From JBNJEM01 sp051745935 (GTDB taxonomy: Bacteria > Planctomycetota > Planctomycetia > Pirellulales > Pirellulaceae): a stretch of DNA of 8,636 nucleotides. Below, piece after piece: positions 1-6,313 of the stretch. Both the position numbers and the translations under genes were made by a program. The notes under the pieces were generated by a model. The model saw only the letters and a list, made by a program, of their open reading frames with translations, had not been told where the DNA came from and ran no database searches. How positions within the stretch are numbered: position 1 is the first letter of the stretch; every line of letters starts with the position of its first letter. The stretch spans positions 1-8,636 of the forward strand of contig JBNJEM010000325.1 in assembly GCA_051745935.1 (NCBI GenBank). Direction: 5' to 3'.

Positions 1-1466
1 GCCTGATCCTTGGCCGCGTTCTCGCCCTGGTCGGCTTCCTTGTCCTTGTCTTCGTCCTTGTCCTTGTCCTTGTCCTTGTCCTTGTCCTTGTCCTTGTCCT
101 TGTCCTTGTCCTTGTCCTTGTCCTTGTCCTTGTCTTCGGATTCCGTGTTTCCTTCATCCGTCCCGTTGCCGTCTTCCTGCTTGGCGGCTTCGTCTTTGGA
201 GGCATCCTTGGCCTGTGCTTCATCTTGGCCGGAAGTCTTGGACTCGGCCGGTTTGTCCGCCTTCTTCTCTTGTTTGGATTTCTTGGGTTTGGAGTCCTCG
301 GGCCGCGCTTTCTTTTCTTTCTCCTTTTCTTTCGCCTTGGCTTCGTCCTGTTCGCCTTTCTCCCCGCCGTCCTGCTTTGCATCCTGTTTGGGGGATTGCT
401 TTTTCTTGGGGGGCTTGGGCGCGTGGACGGGGAAGTTCGTGCCGGTGGACAGGCCGCGGTCGATCACCCACAAGTTTCGGAAGCGGACGGGATCGCCGTG
501 GTCTTGCAACTGGATCGGCAAGAGCGTGGGCGATTCTTCCGTCCCCGAACCGGTTTTCGATTCGAGTTCCACGTTGTCGTGGACCTTGGCGCCGTTAAAC
601 CAAACCGTAATCCGTGCGTTTCGGATTTTCTTGTTGTCGGCGCCCCAGCGTGGCGCGGTGAACATGATGTCGTACGTCTGCCATTGAAGCGGCGGCAAGC
701 ACGCGTTCACATCCGGTTTCCGGTACTTGTAAAGCGCGCTGCAACCGTTGTTCGTGGGCGGTTCGGCGAACGAGTCGAGCACCTGGACTTCGTAGCGGCT
801 CTGCAAGTAGAATCCGCTGTTGGCACGACCCTGGTTGCGTTCCCGCGGCATGAGGGGCAAACGGAACTCACAGTGCAGGTTGAAATCCTGGAACATGGGC
901 TTGACGGTCGCGCCCTCGATCAACAGGCCGTCCTCGGTCATCTTGGCCTTGGTGAACTGTTCGACGTCGCTGCCGTCGAACAGCACCGTGGCGTCTTTGG
1001 GCGGCTTCGCGCCCAGGGTCGGGCTTTTCCGCGCCATTCGTTTCAACCGGCCAATACGATCGCCCTTCTCGTTGATCACGAGGCAGTGGTCGGGATGGAC
1101 GACGAGCGCCCAAGGTCCGCCGGAGAGCACGAGAAAGCCACCTGATCGGCGGCCGATGAGTGACGCGAGTTGCTTCTGATAGCTTTTTTCGCCCGGCAAT
1201 CCGCCGAGATACTGCAACGCCTCGAAGCGGCCATCGCCCACGGTACGAACTTGAACGGCGATACGTTGGTATTCGGACTCGCCTTTCTCGACGGGACCGA
1301 CGAATTCCCCCATGATTGCGAAGTCGGGACTCTTTCTCGCCGCCTCGAGACTCTGCATGGGGTCGTCCCCGGTTGCCGTTGCAACTGGAACCACGAGTGC
1401 GAACAGAAGGACGATTTGAATCAGACTTTGGGGTCGCGGACCACGTTGTGGAATGTTGGTAAGCAT
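1..1466 (-). CDS. Secreted DUF1080 (3-keto-disaccharide hydrolase-type) protein with Lys/Asp/Glu-rich tail, partial at left edge
   Basis: The minus strand is open from ATG 1466 to the window edge (488 codons, no stop), so the C-terminus is missing. GAGGAG (1471-1476) lies 4 nt before the ATG. Residues 1-31 look like a Sec signal peptide (hydrophobic 16-30, ATA near 29-31). Residues about 49-150 resemble the beta-rich module preceding DUF1080 in planctomycete proteins (GDGRFEALQYLGGLPG at 78-93). The DUF1080 domain (PF06439, concanavalin-like fold) spans about 161-335: LFDG 162-165, NQGRANSGFYLQSRYEVQVL 211-230, NNGCSALY 239-246, QDHGDPVRFRNLWV 321-334. The family is associated with extracellular sugar or glycan hydrolysis; the substrate here is unknown. 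From about 350 onward the protein is low-complexity K/E/D/A/Q sequence with a pure D(KD)13 run at 445-471. It is transcribed away from everything else here, so it is probably its own unit. Confidence 0.92.
   Translation of the reverse strand, partial: MLTNIPQRGPRPQSLIQIVLLFALVVPVATATGDDPMQSLEAARKSPDFAIMGEFVGPVEKGESEYQRIAVQVRTVGDGRFEALQYLGGLPGEKSYQKQLASLIGRRSGGFLVLSGGPWALVVHPDHCLVINEKGDRIGRLKRMARKSPTLGAKPPKDATVLFDGSDVEQFTKAKMTEDGLLIEGATVKPMFQDFNLHCEFRLPLMPRERNQGRANSGFYLQSRYEVQVLDSFAEPPTNNGCSALYKYRKPDVNACLPPLQWQTYDIMFTAPRWGADNKKIRNARITVWFNGAKVHDNVELESKTGSGTEESPTLLPIQLQDHGDPVRFRNLWVIDRGLSTGTNFPVHAPKPPKKKQSPKQDAKQDGGEKGEQDEAKAKEKEKEKKARPEDSKPKKSKQEKKADKPAESKTSGQDEAQAKDASKDEAAKQEDGNGTDEGNTESEDKDKDKDKDKDKDKDKDKDKDKDKDKDEDKDKEADQGENAAKDQ
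54..134 (-). repeat. Hexanucleotide repeat coding for alternating Asp-Lys
   Basis: On the plus strand GTCCTT repeats without interruption for 81 bp (13.5 units). On the coding minus strand this is GAC AAG, giving D(KD)13 at residues 445-471 of the DUF1080 protein. One GAA (51-53) and further GAC AAG codons continue the pattern to about 39. A six-base unit changes length without shifting frame, so copy number could vary between strains while the protein stays intact. The tract is also where a read assembly could miscount. Confidence 0.95.
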
Positions 1467-1521
1467 CGGTCTCCTCGCAAAACATCAGGGGGTGAATGGA
1501 TGCATCGTACGACATGTTGCA

Positions 1522-1530
1522 ACTATAGCA
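1522..1530 (-). promoter_or_regulatory. Possible extended -10 promoter for the DUF1080 gene
   Basis: Read on the minus strand this is TGCTATAGT, an extended -10 form (TGn followed by TATAGT, one mismatch from TATAAT). It lies about 56 nt upstream of the ATG at 1466, giving an expected leader of roughly 50 nt. No good -35 hexamer sits at 16-18 bp. The same 9-mer occurs twice on the plus strand at 2032-2040 and 2056-2064, which supports it being a reused element. Promoter function is inferred. Confidence 0.42.
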
Positions 1531-1602
1531 TTCAGATTTGCTCAATGCTACAACGGGCCGACGATTGTAACCAACGCGCTATGCGGACCGTGCCACTTTG
1601 GC

Positions 1603-1630
1603 TGGACCGACGAACGCAAAGCGTTATGAT
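1603..1630 (+). promoter_or_regulatory. Weak candidate promoter ahead of the gene remnant
   Basis: TGGACC (1603-1608) and TATGAT (1625-1630) are separated by 16 bp and match the sigma-70 -35 and -10 consensus at 4/6 and 5/6. They lie about 85 nt upstream of the remnant start at 1715. Chance matches of this quality are common, so this is only a candidate. The rest of 1467-1714 shows no gene that I can support. Confidence 0.22.
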
Positions 1631-1714
1631 GGTGAGTGTTAGACGCGCCGGCACAGGGCCAGTGGGCAGGTATCGAGGAGGCGCTCTACAACGAGCCGTT
1701 CGGGAAACCTCGGA

Positions 1715-2047
1715 ATGACGATGAGACTTCCGCCCCGAATGTCCTGGTCAATGCTTCTTGTTTCCGTGATGCCATGGCCGCACGCGGCGGATTGCCTGGG
1801 AAGCGAGAGCGGGGAGACAGGCGAGCCGGCGGATCTGGTGGGCTGGTCGGGTGTTACCGGCGGCTTGGTCGCCCATGTGGGGTGCGGGGACGCGGAGCGG
1901 ACGCTCCAGTCGCGGGTCAATGACCGTTACATTGTGCAGGGGCTGGCAACGGATGCCGCGGCCGTGGCGGGGCCTCGTTGGGCGAGAAGTCATGACCACA
2001 TCGCGGGCCCTGGCGTTTGGGATCCTCCATTTGCTATAGTTAAATAA
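1715..2047 (+). pseudogene. Truncated N-terminal remnant of a methyltransferase-like/PQQ-type secreted planctomycete protein
   Basis: This 110-codon reading frame has a signal-like start (hydrophobic 11-20, then PHAADC) followed by LVGWSGVTGGLVAHVGCGD (41-59) and RYIVQGLATDAAAV (71-84). GGLVxHxGCGD followed by DRYxVxGLxTDxxxV is the Rossmann SAM-binding-like signature near the N-terminus of large planctomycete secreted proteins that also carry PQQ/beta-propeller domains, usually many hundreds of residues long. Here similarity fades around residue 100 and a stop follows at 2045-2047, with no continuation in any frame downstream. I infer a 5' fragment left by deletion or rearrangement. The end of the family-like sequence coincides with the 24-bp repeat pair starting at 2030. 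It could instead be a short expressed protein, but the abrupt loss of the domain argues against that. Family assignment is from memory of the motif. Confidence 0.6.
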
Positions 2048-2077
2048 GTTCAGTTTGCTATAGTTGAATACTCAAAG
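2030..2077 (+). repeat. Pair of 24-bp direct repeats with TTTGCTATAGTT (copy A), possible promoter
   Basis: TTTGCTATAGTTAAATA begins at 2030 and TTTGCTATAGTTGAATA at 2054, exactly 24 bp apart. Each contains TGCTATAGT (2032-2040, 2056-2064), an extended -10-like sequence. The 32 bp at 2039-2070 recurs with 5 mismatches at 2244-2275. The pair overlaps the last codons and stop of the gene remnant. It could be a tandem promoter, a regulator binding site, or part of a small mobile repeat; the sequence alone does not decide. Confidence 0.6.
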
Positions 2078-2243
2078 TGTAAGCGTTTCGCGCCCTTCGA
2101 ACGGCCCAGACGCTGGAAAAGCCCTGGTTTCAGGTCGTGTCCAGGTGGATCGAATTTGAACCCGTGACGGGTGCGGTCATGGCCGAAAAGGCGCCGAAAG
2201 CCGGGCTTTACCAGCTAGTCGAGACGCGAGGCTTACAGTTTGA

Positions 2244-2280
2244 GTTAAATAGGTTCGGTTTGCCCTGGTTGAATAGGTTC
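2244..2280 (+). repeat. Second, diverged pair of 24-bp repeats (copy B) upstream of phoH
   Basis: TTAAATAGGTTC (2245-2256) and TTGAATAGGTTC (2269-2280) are 24 bp apart, the same period as copy A. The segment 2244-2275 matches 2039-2070 at 27 of 32 positions, at an offset of 205 bp. The TATAGT part has decayed (CCTGGT), so this copy no longer looks like a -10 element. It lies about 50 nt before the phoH start. The remainder of 2048-2330 has only a GTG-started 65-codon frame (2137-2334) that I do not accept as a gene. Confidence 0.6.
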
Positions 2281-2330
2281 CGTGGTGGCGTTAATGGGTA
2301 CGGTCGCGGCAGAAGCACGGCGGCTATTGG

Positions 2331-3302
2331 ATGAGTGAAGCAACATTATCGGTTACTGACCCCCGTCTAGTTCTTTCTCTCTTTGGAGCTCGCGACCAGC
2401 ATGTCCGCGCGATTCGCCAGGCCCTGGGCGTTTCCATCACGCATCGTGAGGGCGAGATCCGGATATCGGGCGAGGATGACGCCGTGGCTCAAGCGACAAC
2501 CGTGCTTGAGGAACTCAAGCACTTGGTCGAGCGTCATGGCACGGTATCTTTAGAGGATGTGGACCGCATTCTGGGGCGTTCGACGGGCGCCGTGCATCCT
2601 GTTTCGGGCGAGGCCATCGACGTTCCGGTTGTTTCCCATCAAATTCGTCCGCGGACGGCTGGGCAGAGCCGGTATGTGGAGGCGATTCGACGCAGCGAGT
2701 TGGTCTTCGCGATTGGGCCTGCGGGGACGGGAAAAACCTATTTGGCGGTGGCCATGGCGGTGGAAGCGCTCAAGCGACGGGAAATCCGCCGGATTGTGTT
2801 GGTACGACCGGCGGTGGAGGCGGGCGAGAGCCTGGGGTTTCTTCCTGGTGACATGCAGGCCAAGATCAATCCCTACTTGCGCCCCTTGTTGGACGCGCTG
2901 CAGGAGATGATGGATTACGAGCTGATTAAGAGTCACATGGAGCGCGACGTGGTGGAAGTCGTGCCATTGGCGTATATGCGAGGCCGCACGATGAACGGGG
3001 CCTTTGTCATACTGGATGAAGCGCAAAACACCAGTGTCTCGCAAATGAAAATGTTTCTGACTCGCATGGGCGAAGGTTCGAAGTTGGTGGTATCGGGGGA
3101 TATCACGCAGGTGGATTTGCCAACGAGTACTCGTAGTGGCCTGGTTGACGCCGTGACCCGTTTGAAAAAGATCTCCGGAATATCGGTCGTGGAACTTCGG
3201 GAGTCGGACATTGTGCGGCATCCATTGGTGCAGGACATCGTGGAGGCTTACGAGGAACAAGGGGAAGGCGCGGGCAAGCGGCGTCGACGCAGGCAAAGGT
3301 AA
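2331..3302 (+). CDS. phoH: PhoH family ATPase (PhoH/PhoL-type)
   Basis: The 323-residue product matches the usual length of cytoplasmic PhoH-like proteins. Residues 1-75 form the N-terminal small alpha/beta (KH-like) region. The P-loop ATPase core follows: Walker A GPAGTGKT at 129-136, the family signature VRPAVEAGESLGFLPGD at 158-174, Walker B VILDE at 226-230, and SGDITQ at 255-260. The C-terminus is a basic tail (KRRRRRQR, 316-323) that could contact RNA. PhoH proteins are NTPases linked to RNA metabolism and ribosome biogenesis, and they commonly sit beside ybeY, as here. ATG 2331 is the only reasonable start before the conserved region, although no strong Shine-Dalgarno precedes it. It is the first gene of the probable phoH-ybeY-CBS-recO operon. 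Confidence 0.97.
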   Translation: MSEATLSVTDPRLVLSLFGARDQHVRAIRQALGVSITHREGEIRISGEDDAVAQATTVLEELKHLVERHGTVSLEDVDRILGRSTGAVHPVSGEAIDVPVVSHQIRPRTAGQSRYVEAIRRSELVFAIGPAGTGKTYLAVAMAVEALKRREIRRIVLVRPAVEAGESLGFLPGDMQAKINPYLRPLLDALQEMMDYELIKSHMERDVVEVVPLAYMRGRTMNGAFVILDEAQNTSVSQMKMFLTRMGEGSKLVVSGDITQVDLPTSTRSGLVDAVTRLKKISGISVVELRESDIVRHPLVQDIVEAYEEQGEGAGKRRRRRQR

Positions 3303-3348
3303 GGCAAAAGGGAACCGGGGAACGAGAACAGGGTAAGCGATCGCCGAG

Positions 3349-3810
3349 ATGATTGACATCGACTTCACGAATCAACAGGCCACGATGCCGGTGGACGAAC
3401 ACCGACTCGCGCGGGCAGCTCGCTTAATCTTGGCCGACCATGGACCAGAGACGGTTGAATTGAGCGTGGCCGTGGTGAACAATTGCACGATTCATGAGTT
3501 GAATCGCCGGTTTCTAGGGCATGATTATCCCACCGACGTACTCGGTTTTGTTCTTGAAGAGCGGGCGGGACGGCTGGAAGGGGAAGTGATTGTCAGCGCG
3601 GACATGGCCGCGGCCGAGGCCGGGACGCATGGCATGCAGCCAGAAGACGAACTACTGCTTTACCTGGTCCACGGGGTGCTCCACCTGGTGGGCTTTGACG
3701 ACAAGAGCCCGGATCAATGTGAGCAAATGCGTGCCGCTGAACGGTACTACTTGGGAGAATTCGCCGTGGCGGGTCGCCAGCAGGATCCGGGCAAGTGGGA
3801 GGCGTTTTGA
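3349..3810 (+). CDS. ybeY: YbeY endoribonuclease / rRNA maturation factor
   Basis: The 153-residue length is normal for YbeY (UPF0054), a metal-dependent single-strand endoribonuclease acting in 16S rRNA 3'-end maturation and 70S quality control. The core is seen as LNRRFLGHDYPTDVLGF (51-67), GEVIVSADMA (78-87) and the metal site HGVLHLVGFDD (108-118). The metal motif is normally HxxxHxxxxxH; here the third ligand position is Asp118, after His108 and His112. The Arg usual in the LNxxFR segment is Leu56. Both changes may be typical of this lineage, since Asp is a plausible metal ligand. The gene follows phoH by 46 bp and its stop lies 4 nt before the ATG of the next gene, consistent with co-transcription. 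No strong ribosome binding site is seen. Confidence 0.95.
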   Translation: MIDIDFTNQQATMPVDEHRLARAARLILADHGPETVELSVAVVNNCTIHELNRRFLGHDYPTDVLGFVLEERAGRLEGEVIVSADMAAAEAGTHGMQPEDELLLYLVHGVLHLVGFDDKSPDQCEQMRAAERYYLGEFAVAGRQQDPGKWEAF

Positions 3811-3814
3811 CGTG

Positions 3815-5101
3815 ATGTTTGATCTCTTGCCGGGGCTCGCCATGCTGGGCCTGGCGATCACCACTTTGTCGGCGATGGGAACGAAAGTGCTCCATGAGTT
3901 TTCTCGCCACGATCTCGAACTGTATTGTCGACGACGCAATACGCAACACCTGTTTGATGAAATCCTGGATCGCCACGAGAATGTCGCGATTGCCGCGGAG
4001 ACGCTTCAATTAGGTGGCGGTGTCTTGGCCATCTTGTGCCTGGGAGAGTGGCTTCTGCTCGGCAAGGGCAGCCCGCATCTTTATGCCGCCCATTTGCTGG
4101 GCGCGGCGGCGGTGGTCGCCGCGATTTTTCTGCTGCTCACCACCTGGATTCCGTGGGCGGTGGTTCGCGTCTGGTCAGCGCCGTTCCTCTACCACACCTG
4201 GCCATTCTGGACCGCGGTTGCCTGGGCGATGTGGCCGCTGACGATGGGGGGAAACCTGGTTGTCACGGCTGCTCATCGCCTGGCTGGCCGCGAGGATACG
4301 GAGGAAGCCGAGGAAGAAGCTTTCGAGGACGAGATCCGAACCATTGTCACGGCTGGGTTGCGCGATGGTTTGTTGGAAGCGGACGCACGGGAGATGATCG
4401 AGGGGATCATCGAGCTGGACGAGGTCGACGTGGGCGACATCATGACGCCTCGGAGCGAAGTGGACGCGTTGAACGTGGAAGCCAGCTGGCCCGAAATGCT
4501 CAAGATCGTCGCCGACAGTGGACGCACGCGGATGCCCGTGTACGAGGAATCCCTCGACAACGTGCTGGGCATCCTGATCGTCAAGGATCTGTTGGCCGAA
4601 CTCTCGAAGGTCCCGGACATGCCCCGCAGCCACGTCCGAAATCTGCTCCGGCCCCCCTGGTTCATACCCGCGTCGAAACGGGTCGACGAATTGCTGCGTG
4701 AATTCCGCCGAACCCGCGGCCACATGGCCATCGTGGTTGATGAGTATCGAGCCGTGGCTGGCGTGGTAACCATTGAGGACGCTTTGGAGGAGATCGTGGG
4801 CGAAATCGCCGATGAATCAGACACTGAAGAGGAACTGGAACTGATCCGGACCGGGGAAAAGGCCTTCGAACTGGACGGCCGCGTCCATATCGACGAGGTC
4901 AACGAACAATATGGCCTCAATCTGCCCGAGCCGGAGGAATTTGGCACGATCGCCGGATTCGTGGTCAATGCGGTGGGCCGAATTCCAAACGTCGGGGAAG
5001 TCGTTTACGAGAATGGCATGCGATTCACGGTCCTCAAGGCGACGCCGCGTCGGGTGGAACGCCTACGCCTGGAAATACTTGAAGAACCGGAAGCGGTATG
5101 A
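3815..5101 (+). CDS. CorC/HlyC-type membrane protein with CBS pair
   Basis: The product of 428 residues has four likely N-terminal membrane segments (about 3-21, 66-83, 91-113, 130-152), a divergent version of the CNNM/DUF21 transmembrane domain. An acidic linker follows (EDTEEAEEEAFEDE, 160-173). The CBS pair spans about 205-330, with DIMTPRSEVDAL (208-219), GRTRMPVYEESLDNVLGIL (236-254) and MAIVVDEYRAVAGVVTIEDA (304-323). The CorC_HlyC domain is at about 345-425. Relatives are implicated in magnesium/cobalt homeostasis; the N-terminal part here is too divergent to name the ion. ATG 3815 is chosen, but the in-frame GTG at 3812 is better spaced (9 nt rather than 12) from GGAGG at 3798-3802. 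The frame stays open upstream inside ybeY; that extension is not coding. The order ybeY-CBS protein-recO resembles ybeY-corC in other bacteria. Confidence 0.93.
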   Translation: MFDLLPGLAMLGLAITTLSAMGTKVLHEFSRHDLELYCRRRNTQHLFDEILDRHENVAIAAETLQLGGGVLAILCLGEWLLLGKGSPHLYAAHLLGAAAVVAAIFLLLTTWIPWAVVRVWSAPFLYHTWPFWTAVAWAMWPLTMGGNLVVTAAHRLAGREDTEEAEEEAFEDEIRTIVTAGLRDGLLEADAREMIEGIIELDEVDVGDIMTPRSEVDALNVEASWPEMLKIVADSGRTRMPVYEESLDNVLGILIVKDLLAELSKVPDMPRSHVRNLLRPPWFIPASKRVDELLREFRRTRGHMAIVVDEYRAVAGVVTIEDALEEIVGEIADESDTEEELELIRTGEKAFELDGRVHIDEVNEQYGLNLPEPEEFGTIAGFVVNAVGRIPNVGEVVYENGMRFTVLKATPRRVERLRLEILEEPEAV

Positions 5102-5108
5102 GTTGCTC

Positions 5109-5927
5109 ATGTCAAGTGAAAAGACGCAGGCCATCGTGGTGCGGGTGGTTGACTTTAGCGAGACCAGTTGTGTCGTGACGCTCTTTACACGCGAGTTTGG
5201 TAAAATAGGCGCCTTGGCGAAAGGGGCGAGACGTCCGAAAAGTCCGTTCGAGTCTGCTCTTGACCTCTTGGCCGTTTGTCGCATAGTGTTCCTGCACAAA
5301 TCATCGGAATCGCTCGATGTACTAACGGAAGCCAAGCTGGAACGTCGCTTTCGAGGGGCGACACGCGACCTGTCTCGACTCTACGCGGGGTATTACATCG
5401 CGGAACTCCTGCGCGACTTGACTCACGCGGGAGATCCACTACCGGCGTTGTACGACGCGGCGGAGGCGGGGTTGCAGGAATTGGAAGGGAATTTGCCCGT
5501 TCATCGCATCGTGCTCCGATTCGAAATGCTCGCGCTTCACCTATTAGGACACTTGCCGGCGCTTTTTGGGTGCGCGGCGTGTGGCCAATCGATCGAGGTG
5601 TCGGGGCGTATGTTGTTTGGGCAGCAGGCTGGCGGCCTTTTGTGCTCGCGTTGTCGCGTGGGGCAGCGTCAAGTGGTCGGCACCACGGCGCGAACGATCG
5701 AGGTATTACGGCGGTTTGCGACTTTCGGAACCTCTTCGTGGCGGGAAACGCCGATGGAGGCGCGGACTCGGGGGGAAATCCGTGGAATTGTTGGGCAGTA
5801 TATGTGCAATGTGTTGGACCATCGCCCTCGGATGCACGACTATCTGGGCTCATTGTCTGGCAACGTGGCGCCGCGAGCGGGCCACCGGGATACGAGCCGC
5901 GAAAGAACATATACCGGTCGCGGATGA
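5109..5927 (+). CDS. recO: DNA repair protein RecO
   Basis: The 272-residue product has the RecO architecture: an N-terminal OB fold (1-80; QAIVVRVVDFSETSCVVTLF at 7-26, GKIGALAKGARRPKSPF at 31-47), a helical middle, and a zinc-binding CxxC...CxxC (C155, C158, C179, C182). RecO helps load RecA onto SSB-coated single-stranded DNA in the RecFOR pathway. ATG 5109 lies 7 nt after the stop of the CBS gene, so translational coupling is likely. The frame is open upstream, but residues before 5109 are not RecO-like. The family-like sequence appears to end around RMHDYLGSL (241-249). The last residues (about 266-272) and the stop TGA (5925-5927) come from the first unit of the tandem array beginning at 5911, so the present C-terminus may have been altered by the repeat. 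Confidence 0.94.
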   Translation: MSSEKTQAIVVRVVDFSETSCVVTLFTREFGKIGALAKGARRPKSPFESALDLLAVCRIVFLHKSSESLDVLTEAKLERRFRGATRDLSRLYAGYYIAELLRDLTHAGDPLPALYDAAEAGLQELEGNLPVHRIVLRFEMLALHLLGHLPALFGCAACGQSIEVSGRMLFGQQAGGLLCSRCRVGQRQVVGTTARTIEVLRRFATFGTSSWRETPMEARTRGEIRGIVGQYMCNVLDHRPRMHDYLGSLSGNVAPRAGHRDTSRERTYTGRG

Positions 5928-6161
5928 CTTTGTCCGCCGCGAGTCCGACCAACGGGAGGACGGCTTGCGTCGGGCAGCGTTCCACCCGGACAAATCCGAC
6001 CGCCTGTTATACCGGTCGCGGATGACTTCGTCCGCCGCGAGTCCGACCAACGGGAGGACGGCTTGCGTCGGGCAGCGTTCCATTCGGACAAATCCGACCG
6101 CCTGTTATACCGGTCGCGGATGACTTTGTCCGCCGCGAGTCCGATCAACGGGAGGACGGCT
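5911..6161 (+). repeat. Tandem array, 98-bp period, 2.6 units (array 1)
   Basis: Units start at 5911, 6009 and 6107; the third stops matching after GGACGGCT at 6161. Units 1 and 2 differ at only 3 of 98 positions. The unit carries CCGGTCGCGGATGACTT near its start and AATCCGACCGCCTG near its end. These ends can pair: 5915-5920 with 5997-6002, 5923-5925 with 5994-5996, and 5930-5936 with 5987-5993, giving 16 pairs with bulges on the 5' side only. A small inner hairpin CGGC-TTGC-GTCG lies at 5961-5972. A period of 98 shifts reading frame every unit, so a protein repeat is unlikely. The array overlaps the recO stop codon and separates the recO operon from the outer-membrane gene pair. Confidence 0.95.
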
Positions 6162-6313
6162 GTGTTACCGGCTGTACAAAGCGTTGCAGGGATACGTGCC
6201 CGGGCCACGCGTTGGAGTTTACTCGCGGTCGTGGATTTCGGCATTGTCGAGGTGTGCATGCACGAACACGTGGCCCTGTGAGTCACTGCTGATGGTGGAC
6301 AAGGACGTCTGAT
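6162..6313 (+). other. Leader region before the BamD-like gene, with a 10-bp palindrome
   Basis: This 152-bp stretch has no gene that I can support. It holds a perfect palindrome GTGCATGCAC at 6254-6263, and AAGGA at 6301-6305, 8 nt before the ATG at 6314, which is a good ribosome binding site. No convincing -35/-10 pair was seen, although the BamD-like gene would need a promoter here if the upstream repeat array ends the recO transcript. Confidence 0.4.

Noticed and set aside
10..1145. Long plus-strand frames (10-687 and 225-1145), one with Ser-Leu repeats
   Set aside because: They are antisense to the DUF1080 gene. The Ser-Leu run is the complement of the GAC AAG repeat, and neither resembles a known family.
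868..1545. 225-codon minus-strand frame overlapping the DUF1080 start
   Set aside because: It is an out-of-frame shadow; the recognisable DUF1080 domain and signal peptide lie in the other minus frame, which has a good ribosome binding site.
1636..1923. 95-codon plus frame overlapping the gene remnant
   Set aside because: No family resemblance, and its second half is Arg/Gly-rich out-of-frame sequence; the neighbouring frame at 1715 carries the recognisable SAM-type motif.
2137..2334. 65-codon GTG-started frame overlapping the phoH ATG by 4 bp
   Set aside because: The ATGA overlap is tempting as translational coupling, but there is no ribosome binding site and no recognisable domain, and the frame runs through the 24-bp repeat copy B.
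2550..3368. 272-codon minus-strand frame opposite phoH
   Set aside because: Composition typical of an antisense shadow (His/Arg-rich) with no domain; phoH on the plus strand is unambiguous.
3590..3814. Upstream extension of the CBS-protein frame into ybeY
   Set aside because: The extension overlaps ybeY out of frame and is not protein-like; ATG 3815 or GTG 3812 follows directly after the ybeY stop.
5911..6161. CRISPR array
   Set aside because: The units are nearly identical along their whole length with no short-repeat/unique-spacer pattern, and no cas genes are present.
5185..6286. Several frames on both strands across the recO end and array 1 (5185-5985 minus, 5276-6025 plus, 5566-6123 plus, 5840-6286 minus)
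   Set aside because: They are shadows of recO joined to translated 98-bp repeats. The repeat changes frame every unit and has no protein-family signal.
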